A stretch of 13,788 bases of DNA from JBCCZC01 sp039188505 (GCA_039188505.1 JBCCZC010000124.1:1-13788), one strand, 5' to 3'; shown: positions 5,497-13,516, counted from the stretch's first letter. Numbers and translations are program-made. The notes: generated by a model from the sequence alone, not told the origin.

Positions 5497-6698
5497 CGCA
5501 GCAGCTGATTGAGCTGGAAGATCGGCAGGAGGATCGCCAGGACGATGAGCAGGACCATGCCGCCCACGGCCAGGATCAGCAGCGGTTCGAGTACGGCGGT
5601 GAAGACCGCTGATGCGGTCTCGACCTCCCGCTCCTGGATCTCGGCCGCCTTGTCGAGGACCTGCTCGAGGCTACCGCTCTTTTCGCCCCCGGCGATGAGC
5701 CGGGTCACCAGCGGTGGGAAGCGCCCCGTGTCGCCCATCGCCTGCGACAGGCTCGCGCCCTCACGTACGCGCGCGGCCACCTCACGGACGGCGTTCTGGA
5801 TGACGCTGTTGTTGGTGACCCGGGCGGCGATGCCCAGAGCTTCGAGCAGCGGCACGGCGCTGCCGACGAGGATCTCGAGCGTGCGCACGAAACGCGCGGT
5901 CTCTGCGGCCCGCGCCAGTCGACCGATCAGCGGGACCGTGAGCAGCGCCCGATCTCGCACCGCGCGCACGGCCGCTGACCGCAGCGCGAGGGCCGCGCCG
6001 ATGATCAACGCGATTCCGCCCAGGGCCAGCCACAGGCCCCAGGTCTCGAGGAAGGCGCTCGTCGCCATGAGGGCGCGCGTGAGCAGGGGTAGCTCCGTGT
6101 CGAAGCTCTCGAAGACCACGGTGACCTGGGGCACCACGTAGGCCATGAGGCCGATCACCACGGCAAAGGCAACCAGCGCCAGCAGCGCCGGGTACACCAG
6201 CGCAAGCCACGTCTTGCGGGAGAACTGTTCGCGGTCCTCGGCGTAATCTGCGAGCCGGTGGAGAACCGTGTCGAGCCGCCCGCTCTGCTCGCCTGCGGCG
6301 ATGGTCGCCGCATAGAGGGCCGGGAATGCCCGCGGGAATTCGCCCATCGCCTCGGACAGGGATCGTCCCTCGATCACCCTGGATCGCACCGCGACGATGA
6401 TCCGTCGGACGGCGTTCTTCTCGCTCTGCTCCGCGACGGTGTCCAGAGACTCCTCCAGCGGCAGGCCCGCCGCAACGAGGCCTGCGAGCTGGCGCAGGAT
6501 CAGCGCGCGTTCGGCCGCCGCGATCGAACCACGGCGCTGCGGTCCGGTCCCAGCGTCGTCGATAACGGCCTGGACGGCGAGGGGGTTCAGGCCCTGCTCG
6601 CGCAGCTGCTGGCGCACCTGCCGGGCGGTGTCGCCTTGGAGGACGCCGCGCTTGGCCCGGCCGCGGCCATCCAGGGCCTGGAACTCGTAGGCGCCCAT
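5493..6698 (-). CDS. gspF: Type II secretion system inner-membrane platform protein GspF
   Basis: A 401-residue polytopic protein, normal family length. It has the N-terminal YEFQALDGRGRAKRGVLQGD segment, then two homologous T2SSF domains (about 66-189 and 270-391), each starting with the LRQLAxLVxAGLPLEESL type of helix and containing the AGExSGxL motif (135-141, 336-343). Membrane segments are at about 168-190, 220-240 and 370-393. It contacts the GspE ATPase and GspL in the assembly platform that drives the pseudopilus. The ATG at 6698 follows a 67-bp gap after gspE that holds no other gene; the ribosome-binding site is weak. Its stop overlaps the ftsE start. The paralogue PilC is an alternative, but linkage to gspC and gspD makes GspF secure. 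Confidence 0.95.
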   Translation of the reverse strand: MGAYEFQALDGRGRAKRGVLQGDTARQVRQQLREQGLNPLAVQAVIDDAGTGPQRRGSIAAAERALILRQLAGLVAAGLPLEESLDTVAEQSEKNAVRRIIVAVRSRVIEGRSLSEAMGEFPRAFPALYAATIAAGEQSGRLDTVLHRLADYAEDREQFSRKTWLALVYPALLALVAFAVVIGLMAYVVPQVTVVFESFDTELPLLTRALMATSAFLETWGLWLALGGIALIIGAALALRSAAVRAVRDRALLTVPLIGRLARAAETARFVRTLEILVGSAVPLLEALGIAARVTNNSVIQNAVREVAARVREGASLSQAMGDTGRFPPLVTRLIAGGEKSGSLEQVLDKAAEIQEREVETASAVFTAVLEPLLILAVGGMVLLIVLAILLPIFQLNQLLR

Positions 6699-6765
6699 CA
6701 GTGGTCGCCCGAAACGGCGAGGGCGAGGATGGGGAGCTGTGTGGGTGTCGCCGGTGCCATGGCGG

Positions 6766-8238
6766 TCAGTCCTGGCGGGTCACCCGCAGGACTTCCTCGA
6801 CCGTCGTGTCGCCATCGACGACCTTCGACCAGCCGTCGTCGAGCAGGGAGGGCGTGCGCGAACGGATGGGTTTGAGCAGCGCCGTCTCGGGCGCTCCTTC
6901 GTGGATCAGCTCCCGCAGCTTGTCGTCGATGGCGATCAGCTCGTAGATGCCCGTCCGGCCCCGGTAGCCGCTGCCCCCGGCATCATCGCGGGGACGGTAG
7001 AGCGTCGGCGACTCGATCCGCGGCCGGCCGAAGGCCGCACACTCGGCGGTGGTGGCCGGGTAGCGCTCGGCCTGGGCGGGGTCGAGGCGCCGGACGAGGC
7101 GCTGCGCGAGCACGCCGACCAGGCTCGACGAGAGCAGGAATGGCTCGACGCCCATGTCGCGCAGGCGCGTGACGGCGCCGATCGCGCTATTGGTGTGCAG
7201 GGTGGAAAGCACGAGGTGCCCGGTCAGGCTCGCCTGCACCGCGATCTGTGCGGTCTCGAGGTCCCGGATCTCGCCGACCATCACCACGTCAGGATCTTGC
7301 CGAAGGATCGCCCGCAGCCCGCGTGCGAAGCTCATGTCGACCTTGGGGTTCACCTGGGTCTGGCCAATGCCGTCGATGTAGTACTCGATCGGGTCCTCGA
7401 CGGTCATGATGTTGCGACTGCGATCGTTCAGGCGGCTGAGGATCGCGTACAGGGTCGTTGTCTTGCCGGAGCCGGTCGGGCCCGTGACCAGGATGATGCC
7501 GTGCGGGCGCCGGATCAGCTTCTCCATGCGGTTGAGCGTTTCCGGCGCCATGCCGAGCTGACGCAGGTCCAGGCGCCCCGCCTGCTTGTCGAGAAGACGC
7601 AGTACGACGCGCTCGCCGTGGCCGGACGGAATCGTCGAGACCCGCACGTCGACCGGGCGCCCGGCGACACGCAGGGAAATTCGGCCGTCCTGCGGGATGC
7701 GCTTCTCGGCGATGTCGAGCCGCGCCATGACCTTGATCCGCGAGACGATGAGCGTGGCGAGGTTTCTCGGCGGTGACAGGACCTCCCGCAGCACCCCATC
7801 CACCCGAAAGCGAACCTGCAGGCGCGTTTCCTGGGGTTCGACGTGGATGTCGGACGCGTTCTCCTTGACCGCCTCGGTGAGCAGCGCATTGATCAGCCGG
7901 ATGATCGGCGCATCGTCGTCCGCCTCCAGCAGGTCGGCGGGTTCCGCCAGCTCGTCGGCGATCTGGTCGAGGTTCATCTCCTCGCCGATGTCGGCGGCCA
8001 TCTGGCGCGCGTCCTCGCCGCTTTGCTCGTAGAGCTGCTGCAGCAGGGCATCGAACGCATCGGCGTCCATCGCGCGGATCTTCAGCGGTGCGCGAAGCTG
8101 GCGCTTGAGCTCGGCCAGCGCACTCGGCGCGGCGCCCCGACGCACGGCCACCTCCGCCGTGTCGCCGTGCCAGGCGATCAGGGTAGCGCCGTTGCGCTTG
8201 GCGAAACCGAAGCTCGGTCGGCGGGCAGCCTCGCTCAT
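6766..8238 (-). CDS. gspE: Type II secretion system ATPase GspE, lacking the tetracysteine motif
   Basis: A 490-residue cytoplasmic ATPase that powers pseudopilus assembly. After a short N-terminal domain (1-110) comes the PilB/GspE core: Walker A GPTGSGKTT (253-261), the Asp box TVEDPIEY (279-286), Walker B VVMVGEIRD with E323, and the His box STLHTN (345-350). Arginine-rich RFRVDG and VSTIPSGHGERVVLRLL elements are present. Many GspE proteins carry two CxxC pairs after LAQRLVR; here LVRRLDPAQ and the stretch before GYRGRTGIYEL lack all four cysteines (only C400 is nearby). The ATG at 8238 overlaps the gspD stop as ATGA and has GGGAG upstream. The ATPase motifs are intact, so the enzyme should be active. 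Confidence 0.96.
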   Translation of the reverse strand: MSEAARRPSFGFAKRNGATLIAWHGDTAEVAVRRGAAPSALAELKRQLRAPLKIRAMDADAFDALLQQLYEQSGEDARQMAADIGEEMNLDQIADELAEPADLLEADDDAPIIRLINALLTEAVKENASDIHVEPQETRLQVRFRVDGVLREVLSPPRNLATLIVSRIKVMARLDIAEKRIPQDGRISLRVAGRPVDVRVSTIPSGHGERVVLRLLDKQAGRLDLRQLGMAPETLNRMEKLIRRPHGIILVTGPTGSGKTTTLYAILSRLNDRSRNIMTVEDPIEYYIDGIGQTQVNPKVDMSFARGLRAILRQDPDVVMVGEIRDLETAQIAVQASLTGHLVLSTLHTNSAIGAVTRLRDMGVEPFLLSSSLVGVLAQRLVRRLDPAQAERYPATTAECAAFGRPRIESPTLYRPRDDAGGSGYRGRTGIYELIAIDDKLRELIHEGAPETALLKPIRSRTPSLLDDGWSKVVDGDTTVEEVLRVTRQD

Positions 8239-10205
8239 TGGCTCCCGTCGGGCACGTCCTTGCCCTCGAGGTAGTCGGAGTTCTCGTAGGATTCGAGCTC
8301 CGGGAGCAGCGGCAGGTCGGTCGCCTCCCCCAGTCCGTCATAATCCTCGCGAGCACGGAGCTGCTCGGCCCGCATGTAGTTGTACTTGGCGCCCGTGATC
8401 GCGTCGCGGCTCGCGTCTTCGTCGATGATCTGCGGGCGAATGAAGACCATGAGGTTGCGCTTCACCCGGGTCGAGGAACGGTACTTGAAGAGGTTGCCCA
8501 GGATGGGCACGTCGCCGAGGCCGGGTACCTTGCGGACCGTCTCGCGGATGTCTTCATCGATAAGGCCGCCCAGCACCAGCACCTCGCCATCAGGGACCAT
8601 GACGGTCGTCGTGATTTCACGGGTGTTGGTGATGAGGTCGACGGCGCCGGTCTGCGGCGACAGGCTCGACACCTGCTGGATGAGGTCCATGATGACCGTG
8701 TCGCCTTCATTGATGTGCGGCGTCACCGTCAGGGTCAGGCCCACGTCCTTGCGCTCGATCGTCTGGAACGGGTTGACCGCCGAGTTGGCCGTGCCCGTGG
8801 CCGTGAACTGACCGGTCAGGAAAGGGACTTCCTGGCCGACGTTGATGACGGCCTCCTGGTGATCGAGGGTCACGATCGAGGGTGTCGAGAGCACGTTCGA
8901 GTCGACATCGGCGTCGAGCGCGGACACCAGTGCGGACAGCTGCGGGACTTCCTGGAAAATCGTGTTGCCGTCCGGGTCGGTGCCGACGGGCACGCTGATG
9001 GAGCCCGACAGATAGCCGAGATTCAGACCGGCGCCCAACGTTGCCAGGTCGAACAGGCCGTTCTCACCCTGGCCGATGCCCGTGATCCTGCCGCCACCCG
9101 AGGAGTTCGGGAAGTTCGTGCCGCCCACGATGCCCGAATCGTTGAGGGAGTCGATCTCGGCGGCCTGCCACTGGACGCCCAGCTCCTTGGTGATCTCGAG
9201 CGAGACCTCCGCAATGATCGCCTCGACGACGACCTGCTTGCGGCGGATATCGAGCTGCCGGACCACGCCTTGGAGCGAACGGAAGACCGCGGGCGCGGCG
9301 GAGATCACCAGGGAATTGGTTTCCGGGTGAGCCTGGATCGTGGTCTTCTGGACTCCGCCATCGCCGCCCGTGCTGCCGTCCATCGTCTGGGCCATCTGCT
9401 CGAGGATGGGCACCAGGGAGTCCGCAGCGGCATAGCGCAGGTAAATGACTTGCGTGCTGCCCTGTTCCAGCGGCGTGTCAAGGTGGGAGATCATCGTCCG
9501 CATGCGCAGCCGGGAGCCGGGGTCGCCGGCCAGGAGCACGCTGTTGGTGCGTTCGTCGGCGATGATCTTCGTGCCGCCGTTGCCCGGCGTGCCGCTCTGG
9601 TCGCCGAGCAGGTTCATCATGCGAACGATCTCCGACGCGTTGGCGTGCTGCAGGGCGATCAGCTCGACGTCGTCCTCGCTGGCGCGGTCGATGCGGTCGA
9701 TGATTCGCCGGAGGCGCTCGACGTTCCCCGCCCGGTCGGAGATCAGCAGCGTGTTGCTGCCGCCATGCGCGATCACATGGCCACCCTGGGGCACGAGCGG
9801 TCGCACGAGCTGGGTCAGTTCGTTGGCGGGCAGGTGCTTCACCTCGACGATCTGGGTGACCAGCGCATCGCCGCCGACGCCGTTGCCGCCCATCGGGATC
9901 ATGTCCTGGTGGGCCGTCACGTCGGGCACGATCTTGACGAAATCGCCGCTGGGCACGGTGGCGAGTCCGTGGACCCGCAGGACCGATTGGAAGACCTCGT
10001 AGATCTCGTCCGGCGTCATCGATTTGTTCGAGATCACCGTCACACGCCCCTCGACGCGGGGATCGACGATGAAGCTCCGGCCCGTGATCTCCGAGACGGT
10101 GGCGATCAGCGCCTGCATCTCGGCGTCCTGAAGGTTGAGCCGGTGGTTCTGTGCGCCCGCCACCGTGCTCACGATCAGGGCCAATGCCGCCAGTCCTACT
10201 CGCAT
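8235..10205 (-). CDS. gspD: Type II secretion system outer-membrane secretin GspD
   Basis: A 656-residue secretin that forms the outer-membrane channel. A signal peptide (MRVGLAALALIVSTVAGA, cleavage near residue 18) leads into N0 (about 20-95: LNLQDAEMQALIATVSEITG, FIVDPRVEGRVTV) and three KH-like N domains (about 118-180, 183-245, 253-320). The secretin core follows (about 325-595), with VPDGEVLVLGGLIDE and VPGLGDVPILGNLF near 537-573. I chose the ATG at 10205: GAGGAG lies 9 nt upstream and the signal peptide then starts at residue 1. The ATG at 10241, which overlaps the gspC stop by one base, would add 12 residues before the signal peptide and has no clear ribosome-binding site. No pilotin gene is evident here. 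The stop overlaps the gspE start by 4 nt. Confidence 0.96.
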   Translation of the reverse strand: MRVGLAALALIVSTVAGAQNHRLNLQDAEMQALIATVSEITGRSFIVDPRVEGRVTVISNKSMTPDEIYEVFQSVLRVHGLATVPSGDFVKIVPDVTAHQDMIPMGGNGVGGDALVTQIVEVKHLPANELTQLVRPLVPQGGHVIAHGGSNTLLISDRAGNVERLRRIIDRIDRASEDDVELIALQHANASEIVRMMNLLGDQSGTPGNGGTKIIADERTNSVLLAGDPGSRLRMRTMISHLDTPLEQGSTQVIYLRYAAADSLVPILEQMAQTMDGSTGGDGGVQKTTIQAHPETNSLVISAAPAVFRSLQGVVRQLDIRRKQVVVEAIIAEVSLEITKELGVQWQAAEIDSLNDSGIVGGTNFPNSSGGGRITGIGQGENGLFDLATLGAGLNLGYLSGSISVPVGTDPDGNTIFQEVPQLSALVSALDADVDSNVLSTPSIVTLDHQEAVINVGQEVPFLTGQFTATGTANSAVNPFQTIERKDVGLTLTVTPHINEGDTVIMDLIQQVSSLSPQTGAVDLITNTREITTTVMVPDGEVLVLGGLIDEDIRETVRKVPGLGDVPILGNLFKYRSSTRVKRNLMVFIRPQIIDEDASRDAITGAKYNYMRAEQLRAREDYDGLGEATDLPLLPELESYENSDYLEGKDVPDGSQ

Positions 10206-10240
10206 CGGGTTCTTCTCCTCAGCCCAGTTCATGCTTGCCA

Positions 10241-11152
10241 TCAGCGCTGCAACGCGCTCGCATCGACACTTAGATTCACGTCCTGACCGTTCCGCCTCAT
10301 CTTCACCTCGAATCGGGATTGGGTATTGAGCAGGCGCATCAGCTCGAGCTGGCGCGTGGGATCGCTCAGGGGAATACCGTTGACCGCCAGAATGACGTCC
10401 GAGCTCCGCAGACCAAGCCGGTTGAGCAGCTGGGCATCGCGGGCGGCGATCAGGCGGACGCCGACGGGTCGGCCGTTCTCCATGACAGGCATGGCTCGAA
10501 TCTGCTGTCCCAGGCGGAGCAGCTTGTCCGTATCGAGCCGTGAGTTATTGCGGAAGGACTCCCAGTCGGCGGCCGTCGGCGCCGATCGCGCCGCCGGTGC
10601 TGCGGCGACGGCGGGGCGGCTCGGAGCGCTCGTGGCGGTCGTACCGCCGGGGCCCCCGACCGTGGCCTCCCGTTCGAGGCGTAGCGTTTCCCGGCGGCCC
10701 TGCCGCTCGAGCACGATGCGATCGGCGAAGATCTCCCGCAGTGTCGCATTGCCCGGGAGGTCATCGCCGGCGCGGTAGCGACCCTGCTCGTCCCGATCGT
10801 CGGCGACGATGGCGAAGCCGGCTTCCGGATCCTCGGCGGCAAAGGTCCCCAGCAGCGTGAGGTTCAGCTGCGTTTCCGGCGCCTCGATAACAATCGGCTC
10901 CGGCGCCAGCCCCGCCTGGCCGAAGAGGTGCAGGGAGGCCAGATCGACGCCGGCTGCCGCCGGTGTGCCCGCGGTCGGCGCGGCCACCGTGGTCCCCGCG
11001 CTCGGCGGGGGCGCGGTCAGGTCCATCACTGCCCAGAAGAGTCGGGCGAGGGTCCACAGCGCCAGCGCGCCACCGAGCACCATGACGGTGACGGCCGCGG
11101 CCCGGTTCAGGGCGTTCGAAGCGGCAGGAGACTCGTTGGCGGATGAAAGCAT
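10241..11152 (-). CDS. gspC: Type II secretion system inner-membrane connector GspC
   Basis: A 303-residue bitopic protein linking the inner-membrane platform to the secretin. It has a short cytoplasmic N-terminus, one membrane helix (about 20-42), a Pro/Ala-rich periplasmic linker, the homology region (about 68-162; LFGQAG..., LTLLGTFAAEDPEAGFAIVAD) that binds GspD N0, a second Ala/Pro/Thr-rich linker (165-195), and a C-terminal PDZ-like domain (about 215-300; GVRLIAARDAQLLNRLGLRSSD, VNGIPLSDP) implicated in substrate choice. The ATG at 11152 has GAGGG about 5 nt upstream. It heads the run gspC-gspD-gspE-gspF-ftsE-ftsX. rhlB ends 129 bp upstream on the same strand with no clear terminator, so read-through from rhlB is possible alongside a weak local promoter. 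Confidence 0.93.
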   Translation of the reverse strand: MLSSANESPAASNALNRAAAVTVMVLGGALALWTLARLFWAVMDLTAPPPSAGTTVAAPTAGTPAAAGVDLASLHLFGQAGLAPEPIVIEAPETQLNLTLLGTFAAEDPEAGFAIVADDRDEQGRYRAGDDLPGNATLREIFADRIVLERQGRRETLRLEREATVGGPGGTTATSAPSRPAVAAAPAARSAPTAADWESFRNNSRLDTDKLLRLGQQIRAMPVMENGRPVGVRLIAARDAQLLNRLGLRSSDVILAVNGIPLSDPTRQLELMRLLNTQSRFEVKMRRNGQDVNLSVDASALQR

Positions 11153-11169
11153 CGGGGCCCTCGCTGGCG

Positions 11170-11200
11170 GGAAGGCGAGGGCTCGACGCCCGGCCCTTCC
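11170..11200 (-). other. Hairpin in the gspC leader, just before the ribosome-binding site
   Basis: GGAAGG (11170-11175) pairs with CCTTCC (11195-11200), and GGGC (11179-11182) pairs with GCCC (11188-11191) across a 5-nt loop. No T run follows, so this is not an intrinsic terminator. It lies 8 nt above the GAGGG ribosome-binding site of gspC. A regulatory role is speculative. Confidence 0.3.
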
Positions 11201-11210
11201 GTGCGCGGGA

Positions 11211-11219
11211 AATGTACCA
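11211..11219 (-). promoter_or_regulatory. Candidate extended -10 promoter of the gsp-fts operon
   Basis: On the minus strand TGG-TACATT is an extended -10 with TACATT matching TATAAT at 4 of 6. No recognisable -35 sits 17 bp upstream. The start would fall near 11204 with a leader of about 52 nt. It is the best candidate in the 129-bp rhlB-gspC gap, but weak. Confidence 0.25.
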
Positions 11220-11281
11220 CGAACGCGCCCCGGTCGGTTGCGCTGGGATGCAGTTCGATCGCTGTGCCGGTCCGGCGGGCG

Positions 11282-12781
11282 TCAGCTCGCGGATTCGCCC
11301 TCGGCGGGCTTGCGCCGGCGTCGGCGCCGGCGACGCTTGCGGGCCGGCGCATCAGCGCTTGCAGAGCCTTCCTTGCTGGGAGGGCCGCCAGCCGACTCCG
11401 TGGGCGCCGCCTGGGAGGCCTGGGAGGCCTGGTCCACGGCGCCATCGCTTCGGCCGGGACCGCCACCACCGCCGCGACGCCCGCCGCTGCGGCCGCCACC
11501 GGGGCGACCACCGGAGCGGCCGCCTGAGCGACCGCGCGGACCGCCGGGTCCGCTGCGGCTGCGCGAACGCGTCCTCGCCGGCCGCTCGACGTCCTCGGCC
11601 AGCTTGCTCTCCACGTCCTCGACCGGAATACGCTCGCCGATGTACTCCTCGATCTCGTGCAGCGAGAACGCGTAGTCCTCGCAGGCGAAGCTCACTGCCT
11701 CGCCGCTCTGGCCCAGGCGAGCGGTCCGCCCGACCCGGTGCACGTAGTCTTCGGCGTCCTGCGGGAGATCGAAGTTCACGACGTGGCTGACGTCCGGAAT
11801 GTGCAGGCCGCGGGCGGCCACGTCGGTGGCGACGAGGATCGGGAGTTCACCGTCATGAAAGCGCCGCAGGAGCGTCTCGCGTTTCTTCTGGCGCACGTCT
11901 CCCGAGAGGATCGCCGCCTCGAAGCCGTTGGCGTTGAGGTAGGCCGAGACGCGCTCCGTGGTCGACTTCATGTTGCAGAAGATCATGGTGCGCGAGATGT
12001 CCATGGTGCGCAGGAGGCCGATGAGCAGCGGGATCTTCTCGCTGTTCGACGGCAGGAAGACGGTCTGCGCAACCTTGTCCGCGGTCATCGTCTCCTGCTC
12101 GATCTCGACGCGGGTCGGATCGTTCATGTGCTCGTAGGCCAGCTCCTGCACGCGCAGCGACAGGGTGGCCGAGAACAGCAGATTCAGGCGCTTTTCCGGG
12201 GGCGGCATGCGCCGGAACAGGAAGCGGATGTCCTTGATGAAACCGAGATCGAACATGCGGTCGGCCTCGTCGAGGACGACGACCTGGATCTGGCTGAGGT
12301 TGTACACGCCCTGCTTCAGGTAATCGATGATGCGGCCAGGCGTGCCGATGAGGATATCGCAGCCGGCGGCGAGATCATTACGCTGCCTCTCATAGTCGAT
12401 CCCACCGTAGGCCAGCGCGAAGCGCAGGTCCGTCGAGCCGCTGAGCAGTTTCGCGTCCTTATGGATCTGGATCGCCAGTTCGCGCGTTGGCGCGATCATG
12501 ATCGCCCGCGGATTCTTGTTGTCTTCCGGGTCGTTCTTCTCTTGGGTGAGCAGATACTGGAAGGCGGCGATCAGGAACGCGGCCGTCTTGCCGGTGCCGG
12601 TCTTGGCCTGGCCGGCGACGTCACCGCCCTCGATGGCGATCGGCAGGCTCTGGGCCTGGATGGGCGTGAGCTGCTCGAACCCCGCTGTCTGCAGGCTCGC
12701 CTGAATCGTCGGATGAAGATCGAATTCTTCGAACCGACGCTCGGAGAAGACCTGTTGATAAGAGCTAGAGGGGTCTGTCAT
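11282..12781 (-). CDS. rhlB: DEAD-box ATP-dependent RNA helicase RhlB with a long RGG/poly-Arg tail
   Basis: A 499-residue helicase; E. coli RhlB, a partner of RNase E in the degradosome, has 421. Core motifs: Q motif (F20, TPIQ 39-42), motif I AKTGTGKT (59-66), PTRELA (98-103), TPGR (147-150), DEAD (171-174), SAT (204-206), ARGLHIP (323-329) and HRVGRTAR (348-355). Stretches such as VVVLDEADRMFDLGFIKDIRFLFRRMPP mark RhlB specifically. The extra length is a low-complexity tail (about 402-499): an RS/RGG-like region, a Gln/Ser/Ala spacer and RKRRRRRRRRK at 481-491. I chose the ATG at 12781 because the E. coli-like N-terminus begins there, although the ribosome-binding site is poor; the ATG at 12829 is possible. 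Divergence from trxA-rho is the conserved gammaproteobacterial arrangement. Confidence 0.93.
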   Translation of the reverse strand: MTDPSSSYQQVFSERRFEEFDLHPTIQASLQTAGFEQLTPIQAQSLPIAIEGGDVAGQAKTGTGKTAAFLIAAFQYLLTQEKNDPEDNKNPRAIMIAPTRELAIQIHKDAKLLSGSTDLRFALAYGGIDYERQRNDLAAGCDILIGTPGRIIDYLKQGVYNLSQIQVVVLDEADRMFDLGFIKDIRFLFRRMPPPEKRLNLLFSATLSLRVQELAYEHMNDPTRVEIEQETMTADKVAQTVFLPSNSEKIPLLIGLLRTMDISRTMIFCNMKSTTERVSAYLNANGFEAAILSGDVRQKKRETLLRRFHDGELPILVATDVAARGLHIPDVSHVVNFDLPQDAEDYVHRVGRTARLGQSGEAVSFACEDYAFSLHEIEEYIGERIPVEDVESKLAEDVERPARTRSRSRSGPGGPRGRSGGRSGGRPGGGRSGGRRGGGGGPGRSDGAVDQASQASQAAPTESAGGPPSKEGSASADAPARKRRRRRRRRKPAEGESAS

Positions 12782-12948
12782 GGAGGTTGAAATGCTCACT
12801 GATTTGGAATCCAATGGACGTGCCGTCATCGCCACGCCGCGGGCCGGACTTCGCATCTGCTGTCCGTCGATCGCACGATGGTGAATGTTAAGGTCGGCGA
12901 GCGCTGGGGGGACCGTCGAAGTACGGTCTGGTGAAGTCTGGCGTCCGA

Positions 12949-12954
12949 ATTCTA
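12949..12954 (-). promoter_or_regulatory. Candidate -10 element of rhlB
   Basis: TAGAAT on the minus strand matches TATAAT at 5 of 6. The -35 position (TTCCAC at 17 bp) is poor. It implies a start near 12942 and a leader of about 160 nt. Confidence 0.3.
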
Positions 12955-13088
12955 TCGCAACCCGTTGTTTCGTGGAATGCTGACGGCACGTGGGCTTGAA
13001 AATCCGGTGTTGTGGTCGCAGTTGTGAAGGTCCCGACCCGGACCCCGTCGCCATGATGGGCAGCCGGAGCAAGCGAACAGCAAGATCT

Positions 13089-13093
13089 GGAGA
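13089..13093 (+). promoter_or_regulatory. Ribosome binding site that fixes the trxA start
   Basis: GGAGA ends 7 nt before GTG 13101, supporting that start over the GTG at 12990, which opens a longer frame with no ribosome-binding site. Confidence 0.8.
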
Positions 13094-13100
13094 GTTGAGA

Positions 13101-13427
13101 GTGAGCGACAAGATCGTACACGTGACCGAGGACGATTTCGAAGACACCGTCCTCAAGGCAGACGGCCCCGTGCTCGTCGATTTCTGGGCGGAATGGTGCG
13201 GCCCCTGCAAGATGATCGCGCCGCTGCTCGATCAGGTGGCTGATGAGTTCGGCGACAAAATCACCATTGCCAAGATGGACGTCGAAGCCAACAAGCAAAC
13301 CCCGATGAAGTACCAGGTCCGGGGCATCCCGACGCTGATCATCTTCAAGGACGGCAACATCGCGGCGACCAAGGTCGGCGCACTGAACAAATCGCAGCTG
13401 TCGGCCTTCATCGAAGGCGCCGTCTAA
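13101..13427 (+). CDS. trxA: Thioredoxin 1
   Basis: A 108-residue cytoplasmic dithiol-disulfide oxidoreductase, matching E. coli TrxA (109 with Met) along its length. The active site WAEWCGPCK places the redox pair at C33 and C36, the buried acid is D27 (VDFWAEW), and the cis-proline is P77 (RGIPTLIIF). The protein starts SDKIVHVTEDDFE, like E. coli SDKIIHLTDDSF. The start is GTG at 13101 with GGAGA 7 nt upstream. The gene is divergent from rhlB and 230 bp ahead of rho, the standard gammaproteobacterial order. It is the natural electron donor for ribonucleotide reductase and methionine sulfoxide reductase, and possibly for the peroxiredoxin at the other end of this window. Confidence 0.98.
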   Translation: MSDKIVHVTEDDFEDTVLKADGPVLVDFWAEWCGPCKMIAPLLDQVADEFGDKITIAKMDVEANKQTPMKYQVRGIPTLIIFKDGNIAATKVGALNKSQLSAFIEGAV

Positions 13428-13472
13428 GTCTTTGAAAGTCAGGCGTGGGGCGACCTCGAAGTCCCGCGCCCG

Positions 13473-13503
13473 CCCCGCTCCCGTTTCTGGACGGCGAGCG
13501 GGG
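13473..13503 (+). other. G+C-rich hairpin after trxA
   Basis: CCCCGCT (13473-13479) pairs with AGCGGGG (13497-13503), with an inner CCG/CGG. It lies 45 nt beyond the trxA stop. Only a short T4 run follows, 10 nt later, so it is at best a weak terminator or an RNA 3'-end stabiliser. Confidence 0.35.
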
Positions 13504-13516
13504 ATCATGCTAGCTT
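13488..13516 (+). promoter_or_regulatory. Candidate promoter of rho
   Basis: TGGACG (13488-13493), a 17-bp spacer and TAGCTT (13511-13516), with TGC before the -10. Matches are 4 of 6 and 3 of 6. The start near 13523 gives a leader of about 135 nt, which also contains a hairpin GCGCC-TCGG-GGCGC (13586-13599). In E. coli rho is autoregulated through its leader, so a long leader is expected, but the promoter itself is a weak call. Confidence 0.28.

Larger units (their letters stand above)
12782..13100. other. Divergent rhlB / trxA control region
   Basis: These 319 bp contain no gene I can support. They must hold both promoters. Visible structure is limited: a TAGAAT -10 for rhlB (12949-12954, minus strand), a 6-bp-arm hairpin GACCGT-N6-ACGGTC (12911-12928) that would lie in the rhlB leader, and a 5-bp palindrome TTGGA-A-TCCAA near 12804. 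I see no convincing -35/-10 pair for trxA. Confidence 0.5.

Noticed and set aside
6739..7776. 345-residue plus-strand frame opposite gspE
   Set aside because: Composition and phase fit an antisense shadow. The minus strand carries all GspE ATPase motifs.
8238..10286. 682-residue open frame on the plus strand opposite gspD
   Set aside because: It is the antisense shadow of a clear secretin gene in G+C-rich DNA. Its product is rich in Asp, Arg, His and Val without recognisable motifs.
12995..13001. CTTGAAA upstream of trxA resembling a sigma-32 -35 element
   Set aside because: No CCCCAT-like -10 lies at the required 11-16 nt spacing, so a heat-shock promoter is not supported.
12782..13210. 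Upstream extension of the rhlB frame by 143 codons
   Set aside because: It would run antisense through the trxA start and its ribosome-binding site, has no helicase homology, and E. coli RhlB begins near residue 1 of the shorter form.
12888..13508. 206-residue minus-strand frame opposite trxA
   Set aside because: Shadow of trxA; no motif, while the plus strand encodes a complete thioredoxin.
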